From contig NZ_CP028811.1 of NCBI RefSeq assembly GCF_003055625.1, positions 3,038,001 through 3,102,000 of the forward strand: a DNA stretch of 64,000 nt, written 5' to 3'. The stretch is from Flavobacterium magnum. Lineage in GTDB: Bacteria; Bacteroidota; Bacteroidia; Flavobacteriales; Flavobacteriaceae. Each line of letters begins with the position of its first letter. Position 1 is the first letter of the stretch. The notes beneath the pieces were generated by a model. That model saw nothing but the letters and a program-made list of their open reading frames with translations, was not told the origin of the DNA and ran no database searches. Shown here piece after piece: positions 59,808 through 64,000 of the stretch. The position numbers were made by a program, and so were the translations under genes.

Positions 59808-61574
59808 ATGAAATTATTTTTATTATTCAGTTTATTTATATTACAGGGTAATGTGTATTGCCAAGAGGATTTATCTCTCAATAATTTTGATGAAAACTTT
59901 TTAAAAATATTAATTAATGAAAAAGTTTTTTATAATTACGAAAATAATAAGTATGAGTACATTGATGAAAACGGAGACAATTTAATTCAAAAATCAGAAG
60001 CCGAAAAAGTTACAGTATTGCATCTAACTAAATTAAAAATAAATACGTCTTCTTTAAAAGGCATAGAAAATTTTACAAACTTAGAATACTTATCTTTTGA
60101 GAATTTAGATATTACAGATTTACACCTGACTAAACTTAATAAATTAGACGCCCTAAAATTTAATAATAGCAAAATTGTCAGTATCAAACTAAATGATTTA
60201 AAAAATCTGTCTTATATTGAAATTGGGGATAACAACCTAAACCTTAAAGAAATAAATCTAAACCAGTTAATAAAAATAAAAAAAATAGTGATTGGGAGTA
60301 ACAATTTAAGTCTCCAAAAAATTGATATCAAAAATATTAAAACCCTGTCTGACTTCATAATTGGAGGTAATAATGGTAAGCTTAAAATAATAAATTTTAA
60401 AGGTGTTAAAAACATTATCAATTTTTCTTGTATAAACAGAGAAACGAAAATAATAAATTTTGTTCCCGACAGTTTAAAATCTTTACATTGCCATTATAAT
60501 TTACTACAATCCATCGAATCTAAAATCAAAAAAAATCTAAAGGATTTGACTTTATATTCAGGTAATGATAAAATTAAAATTAGTGATTACAACAATCTTG
60601 AATATTTTAATGCAAGAAACAATGATTATTTCTATGATTCAGAAATAAAGAACATCAGTTATCTATATTTTGAAAACTTACCTAATTTACAAATAGTAAA
60701 TTGTTCTGATATTCATTTAAATAACCTCGATTTTAAAAATGTAAACAACTTATTAAGTTTAGATTGTAGTAAAAATAACTTAATGAGCTTGCCTGAGATA
60801 AATTTGAAAAGCATTAATTGTAGTTCTAATAAATTAACAACTTTACCCACTCAAGGTATGCTAAATTTAGAAAGTTTAGATTGCAGTAAAAACAATTTTG
60901 AAAGTATAAATTTTGATATTTTTGGAAATTTAAAAAATATTAATTGTAGCTCAAATAAATTAAAAAAAATTGATGTTAATCAATTAAAAAAAATAGAACA
61001 ACTCGATTGTAGCTCGAATAACATAACAAAAATACACCTAGAAGATCTCGAAAATCTAGTATATTTTAATTGTCGTTTTAATGACAGTCTTAAAAACCTA
61101 GTGTTAAAAAATATTTATTTAAAAGAACTCCTATTAAGCGAATCCGTTAGATATATTTGTGTAGATAATTTTTTCCTAAACAATATCAAATTTTCTGCGT
61201 CTTCACCAAATCTTTTGATTAATAGCGATTGTAATGAAAATAGCTTTGAAAAAACTAAAATAAAAATAGATCTTACAACAATAGAAAATGCTTTAATTGA
61301 ATTCGATAATGCTCTACAACACGAAGATATTTATAAGCTAAAATATATTTGTACTCGAGAAGGTTTTAATGAAATCACACCAATAAAAGATCTTTTTTTT
61401 GGTAAAACACTTTTAGAAAATTATAATAATGGCTTATTTAATATTCAAAATCAAAATACGCTTGCTATAGAAATAAATGTAGATAAATATAAAGTGTACT
61501 ACTATTTTTTTAAGCAACTTAGCGAGTGGAAATATTTTGGCTTACGAAATTTAAGTAATTTTCATAAATATTAA
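59808..61574 (+). CDS. Cassette 35: secreted leucine-rich-repeat protein
   Basis: Cassette 59764-61752, the largest (1989 bp). 588 residues from MKLFLLFSLFILQGNVYCQ, a Sec signal peptide. 'YIDENGDNLIQKSEAEKVTVLHL' resembles a calcium-loop lead-in, then about 18 irregular LRR units with N-rich consensus ('LKNINCSSNKLKKIDVNQLKKIEQLDCSSNNITKI', 'LDCSKNNL'). The C-terminal 100 residues are a separate alpha/beta domain. Internalin-like LRR proteins bind other proteins outside the cell. Extremely A+T-rich. Confidence 0.85.
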   Translation: MKLFLLFSLFILQGNVYCQEDLSLNNFDENFLKILINEKVFYNYENNKYEYIDENGDNLIQKSEAEKVTVLHLTKLKINTSSLKGIENFTNLEYLSFENLDITDLHLTKLNKLDALKFNNSKIVSIKLNDLKNLSYIEIGDNNLNLKEINLNQLIKIKKIVIGSNNLSLQKIDIKNIKTLSDFIIGGNNGKLKIINFKGVKNIINFSCINRETKIINFVPDSLKSLHCHYNLLQSIESKIKKNLKDLTLYSGNDKIKISDYNNLEYFNARNNDYFYDSEIKNISYLYFENLPNLQIVNCSDIHLNNLDFKNVNNLLSLDCSKNNLMSLPEINLKSINCSSNKLTTLPTQGMLNLESLDCSKNNFESINFDIFGNLKNINCSSNKLKKIDVNQLKKIEQLDCSSNNITKIHLEDLENLVYFNCRFNDSLKNLVLKNIYLKELLLSESVRYICVDNFFLNNIKFSASSPNLLINSDCNENSFEKTKIKIDLTTIENALIEFDNALQHEDIYKLKYICTREGFNEITPIKDLFFGKTLLENYNNGLFNIQNQNTLAIEINVDKYKVYYYFFKQLSEWKYFGLRNLSNFHKY

Positions 61575-61622
61575 TTAATTTTTAATTTAAAATAAATCCA
61601 CAGTAAGGGTGATTAAAAAAAC

Positions 61623-61758
61623 AGCACACAACAGCGGTTTCACGCAATTGCTGCTTCCCTTGTAAAATGTAACTGCTTTTTCCATAACTTCGTTTTGTCT
61701 CGCCGAGAGTACTCCGTTCCAAATGCCGCAACTGACGTGAAGCCGCCGGACGTTAGCT
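61623..61758 (+). repeat. attC-like site 35
   Basis: Left arm AGCACACAAC pairs with GTTGTGTGCT, continuing for five more bases beyond the mismatch. Cut after G61752. Confidence 0.92.
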
Positions 61759-61793
61759 GTTATGCCGCCTCGAACGCACTTAATAGACCCATC

Positions 61794-62594
61794 ATGAATC
61801 AAAAAAAGCAATTAATCTTTAGTGGTGTTTTTCTCTACATGAATGATGAAAAATTATTACCCGATATTTTTAAAGAAAAAATACCGCCAGGTCAATGCAC
61901 AAATGACACTGACACGAAAGTTCAAACATTTAATATAGTTTATGATGATAGGTACTTAAAACTTAGTTTCGGCGATGGAATGTTAGGTCCGAGAAATCCA
62001 AAAGTTTTTAATCTTGAAACACATGAAGAAGAGGAAAATCCAAGACAAAAGCATCAAATAGAGCCAAGGCAAACATTTGCTATAATTGATTTTAATACAA
62101 GTTTTTTATGGATAAGTAATTCAAAAAAAAGAAGTGCTCTAATTGAGCTATTAAAACATTATTTTCCAACTACTTTAATTACCGCTAAAGATATTTACGA
62201 CGAGACTCAATTTGTTGAAACTCTGCGAAGGCTTGATACAATAAAAGTTTCAGCGGTTCCAAATTTATTAAGTCAAACTGGAATATTAAGTGATAAACTT
62301 TGTGAAGAAATAAATGGTTATGAAGCCAATGTTGCAACACTTTCTCTATCTTATAATAATAGATACACGTCAGATTATTTGATAGAAAAAGTTAAATCTA
62401 TTTTTGGACAGAAAAATGCATTAAAAAGTATCGTAATTTCGGGAAGGGATAATAATAATTTAGGAATGCTTTTCAATACAGAAGGTTTTTCCAGAAAAAT
62501 TGAAGTCGAAGCAATTGTTGATGATGATGAAATGTTTGATCCAGAAGATGTATTTTTAAAATTACGAACAAAAATAGAAAGTGAAAATATTTAA
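61794..62594 (+). CDS. Cassette 36, gene 1: hypothetical protein of a two-gene system
   Basis: Cassette 61753-63187. 266 residues from MNQKKQLIFSGVFLYM. Soluble, mixed alpha/beta: 'QTFAIIDFNTSFLWISNSKKRSALIELLKHYFPTTLITAKDIYDETQFVETLRRLDTIKVSAVPNLL' and 'KSIVISGRDNNNLGMLFNTEGFSRKIEVEAIVDDDEMFD'. I do not recognise the family. It overlaps a membrane-protein gene by 14 bp; a soluble sensor plus membrane effector pair is common in anti-phage operons (inference). Confidence 0.78.
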   Translation: MNQKKQLIFSGVFLYMNDEKLLPDIFKEKIPPGQCTNDTDTKVQTFNIVYDDRYLKLSFGDGMLGPRNPKVFNLETHEEEENPRQKHQIEPRQTFAIIDFNTSFLWISNSKKRSALIELLKHYFPTTLITAKDIYDETQFVETLRRLDTIKVSAVPNLLSQTGILSDKLCEEINGYEANVATLSLSYNNRYTSDYLIEKVKSIFGQKNALKSIVISGRDNNNLGMLFNTEGFSRKIEVEAIVDDDEMFDPEDVFLKLRTKIESENI

Positions 62595-63051
62595 ATATTC
62601 TTTAGTAGTTGTCTTGTCCATTGGAATTATCTTGTGGATTGCATGTCGCTTGGAACTAAATAATGCTGCATTAGATGTTATAGCAACTTTTCTATCCATT
62701 ACTACTGGTTTCACAATTACCGCTTTATCAATCATTGCTACTTCTCCATTTTCAAAATTTCTATATTCCGTCGAATCCGCGAATGATAATTCAAAAACAC
62801 TTTTACACAAATTAGTTGATAATTTTAGAATTTCAACATTTCTTTTTATCACAACAATTGGACTAATAATTGCTTTTAATTTTTTGCCCAAAGAATTTAC
62901 CGGAAAAATATATCAATTCTATTTCTGTAGTTTTTCAACAGCAGACTTACTAAAGTCAATAATTTTCTACTTCACAATTTTATCTTTTCTTTCTTTCATT
63001 TTATTATTTCATACTTTTTCTAAATTTGTCACAAAATCAGCTACAAGTTAA
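62581..63051 (+). CDS. Cassette 36, gene 2: four-helix membrane protein
   Basis: 156 residues from a GTG inside the end of gene 1, so translation is coupled. Helices: 'YSLVVVLSIGIILWIACRL', 'LDVIATFLSITTGFTITALSIIA', 'ISTFLFITTIGLIIAFNFL' and 'SIIFYFTILSFLSFILLFHTF'. No family recognised; likely the effector or anchor of gene 1. Confidence 0.78.
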   Translation: MKIFKYSLVVVLSIGIILWIACRLELNNAALDVIATFLSITTGFTITALSIIATSPFSKFLYSVESANDNSKTLLHKLVDNFRISTFLFITTIGLIIAFNFLPKEFTGKIYQFYFCSFSTADLLKSIIFYFTILSFLSFILLFHTFSKFVTKSATS

Positions 63052-63057
63052 AGGCAC

Positions 63058-63193
63058 AACAGCTAACAGCGGTTTCACTCAATTGCTGCTTCTCTTGTAA
63101 AATGAACCACCTTTTTCCATAACTTCGTTCTGTCCAGCCGAGAATACTCAGTTCCAAAAGCCGCAACTGACGTGAAGCCGCCGGACGTTACAG
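63058..63193 (+). repeat. attC-like site 36
   Basis: Left arm AACAGCTAAC pairs with GTTAGCTGTT. Reads TTTCACTCAATTGC where all others have TTTCACGCAATTGC. Cut after G63187. Confidence 0.9.
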
Positions 63194-63666
63194 GCAATTG
63201 CTCCGTGTCCGAAATGACGATTTTCGTAATTGAATGGCTCGGCTTGCGTAATCACAAATCAACTTCTCTCCTATTTTTCAAAGAGCAACTTTGTGGCTCA
63301 GTTTTGAAACCTTGGCCGGGATTTTCTGATCTCCATTTACTTTTCTTCTTGCCGAGAAATCTCTGCGAAGCTCAATTGGGCTGTATTGCTGCTTAAGTCT
63401 TTGTCAATTTCTTTGTCTTGAAAAATGCTGAAAATCTCCTTTTCAAAATTCTAAACTTTAACGTGGTTCTCAAAAAAACTATCGCAGTAGAAATTCTTTG
63501 TGGTTACTTTGCGTGATTTTGCGCCTGTGTCGCAACAGCCTGTAACAGCGGCTTCACGCAATTGCTGCTTTCTTTGTAAAATGAACTTCTTTTTTCCATA
63601 ACTTCGTTTTGTCCAGCCGAGAGTACTCAGTTCCAAACGCCGCAACTGACGTGAAGCCGCCGGACG
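63188..63666 (+). other. Cassette 37: second copy of the non-coding cassette
   Basis: 479 bp, homologous along its length to cassette 16 but with many substitutions, more than seen between the other duplicate pairs. No conserved reading frame links the two copies. Confidence 0.6.
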
Positions 63667-63672
63667 TTATGG
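63537..63672 (+). repeat. attC-like site 37
   Basis: Left arm GCCTGTAAC pairs with GTTACAGGC; GGCTTCACG variant as in site 16. Cut after G63666. Confidence 0.9.
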
Positions 63673-63712
63673 GCAAGCGCGGCGCAACGAACACGAAATC
63701 AACACTTAAAAC

Positions 63713-64000
63713 ATGATCGCAAGCTTAGAAATAGAAGAACTTGACAATTACTTATCTTATATTCGTCCGAGCGAAGAACTGAGATCAAAAATTGACATTG
63801 CTTACAGGATTGAAAAGCAAAGCGTGATAATTTTTGAGGTTACGCCGCATTGGAAAGATCCAAAACAGAAAATTGAAAGTAATGTTGCAAAGGCAACTTT
63901 TGTAAAAAAAGATAATCATTGGAAAGTCTTTTGGCGTCGTGCTGATTTGAAATGGCACTCTTACAAACCAATGCCTATAGTTGAAAATCTTCTTGACTTT
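63713..64000 (+). CDS. Cassette 38: DUF3024 protein, second copy, cut by window end
   Basis: Starts MIASLEIEELDNYL and follows cassette 1 codon for codon to the window end (96 of 110 residues). Over the shared 334 bp (63667-64000 against 37587-37920) I count three base differences. It shows that the array continues beyond this window. Confidence 0.88.
   Translation, partial: MIASLEIEELDNYLSYIRPSEELRSKIDIAYRIEKQSVIIFEVTPHWKDPKQKIESNVAKATFVKKDNHWKVFWRRADLKWHSYKPMPIVENLLDF

Larger units (their letters stand above)
36332..64000 (+). mobile_element. Integron-like cassette array with 37 complete cassettes, continuing past the window
   Basis: A recombinase gene, a 205-bp lead-in, then 37 cassettes and a partial 38th, each bounded by an attC-like site. 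The AAC-to-GTT distance is 120 bp at 30 sites and 121 bp at seven (sites 7, 15, 19, 21, 25, 26, 32, all with GTCCACGCC instead of GTCCAGCC). Every site has the same orientation and every complete cassette gene is on the + strand, 37 genes in all. The cut point implied by the alignment is after G in ACG|TT, as in integrons. Cassettes are 478 to 1989 bp long and clearly A+T-richer than the chromosome to the left. Cassettes 1/38, 16/37 and 18/28 are duplicates. Confidence 0.92.

Noticed and set aside
51479..61793. Plus-strand starts inside attC (MKPPDV..., MSSREYSVPNAATDVKPPDV...) as N-termini of cassettes 22, 32, 35 and 36
   Set aside because: These prefixes come from the attC sequence; each gene has an ATG within the cassette followed by a sensible signal peptide or domain start.
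37881..63645. Recurring minus-strand open frames across the repeats, with proteins such as MRLLELSILGWTERSYGKRRF
   Set aside because: They are translations of the conserved attC sequence itself, vary at their ends with each neighbour, and have no independent start or family.
37973..63674. CRISPR array
   Set aside because: Repeats are about 120 bp and the intervals are hundreds of bp to 1.9 kb and contain genes; no cas genes are present.

Overview
The window looks like a chromosomal segment from a member of the Flavobacteriaceae (Bacteroidota). The evidence is promoters of the type TTG-N19-TATATTTG, the absence of obvious Shine-Dalgarno sequences, a fused CcoNO cytochrome oxidase, many short lipoproteins with a flavobacterial look, and close flavobacterial-type versions of housekeeping genes (GTP cyclohydrolase I, HemN, GH130, plant-type glutaminyl cyclase, TIGR03643/DUF2256/photolyase). 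The species is not determined. The first 37.4 kb has a moderate GC content and conventional genes on both strands. The last 26.4 kb is visibly richer in A+T and has a completely different architecture.

Region 1 (1-20.1 kb) is ordinary chromosome: a truncated thioredoxin-fold protein, transaldolase-like FSA, an SDR oxidoreductase, SRP RNA with a textbook promoter, glutaminyl cyclase, a BlaI/M56 regulatory pair with palindromic operators, tRNA-Arg(ACG), a P-type cation ATPase, FolE, a zinc alcohol dehydrogenase, a photolyase cluster (DUF2805, DUF2256, Fe-S photolyase), GH130, a DEAH helicase and a BON-domain protein. Region 2 (20.1-34.9 kb) is a microaerobic respiration island: a FixL-like PAS histidine kinase that keeps the heme-ligand His, a response regulator fused to an FNR-type DNA-binding domain, HemN, and the cbb3 oxidase operon ccoI-S-NO-Q-P-G-H-safE, plus a universal stress protein. 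A shared TGAC-N4-(A/G)TCA motif sits in front of several of these genes. Region 3 (34.9-36.2 kb) is a TetR regulator and a thioesterase, with the same 14-bp palindrome in front of each.

Region 4 (36.3-64.0 kb) is the striking part: a tyrosine recombinase gene followed 205 bp later by an integron-like array that runs off the end of the window. I count 37 complete cassettes plus one cut by the window edge. Every cassette ends in a highly conserved site of about 120 bp that resembles an integron attC site (AACAGCGGTTTCACG ... CGTGAAGCCGCCGGACGTT). The distance from the left AAC to the right GTT is 120 or 121 bp at all 37 sites. All 37 complete cassette genes lie on the + strand. Each cassette begins and ends with its own complementary arms: the 15 nt starting at GTT pair with the 15 nt ending at AAC, with a nearly invariant mismatch at position 11. 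This pairing differs from cassette to cassette and is strong evidence that each cassette is a unit that can circularise and fold. The recombinase has the catalytic residues of the family but lacks the extra segment typical of integron integrases, and it points in the same direction as the cassettes, so the system is not a standard class 1-like integron.

Cassette cargo is mostly small lipoproteins, secreted and membrane proteins of unknown function, together with likely conflict or stress genes: a MntA-HepT toxin-antitoxin pair, a CHAT-domain protease, an HNH nuclease, a HEPN-like protein, a class III cyclase-like protein, a two-gene membrane system, CbrC, DUF3024, a PhyH-type dioxygenase and a leucine-rich-repeat protein. 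Three cassettes occur twice within the window, which suggests recombination or duplication in this array.
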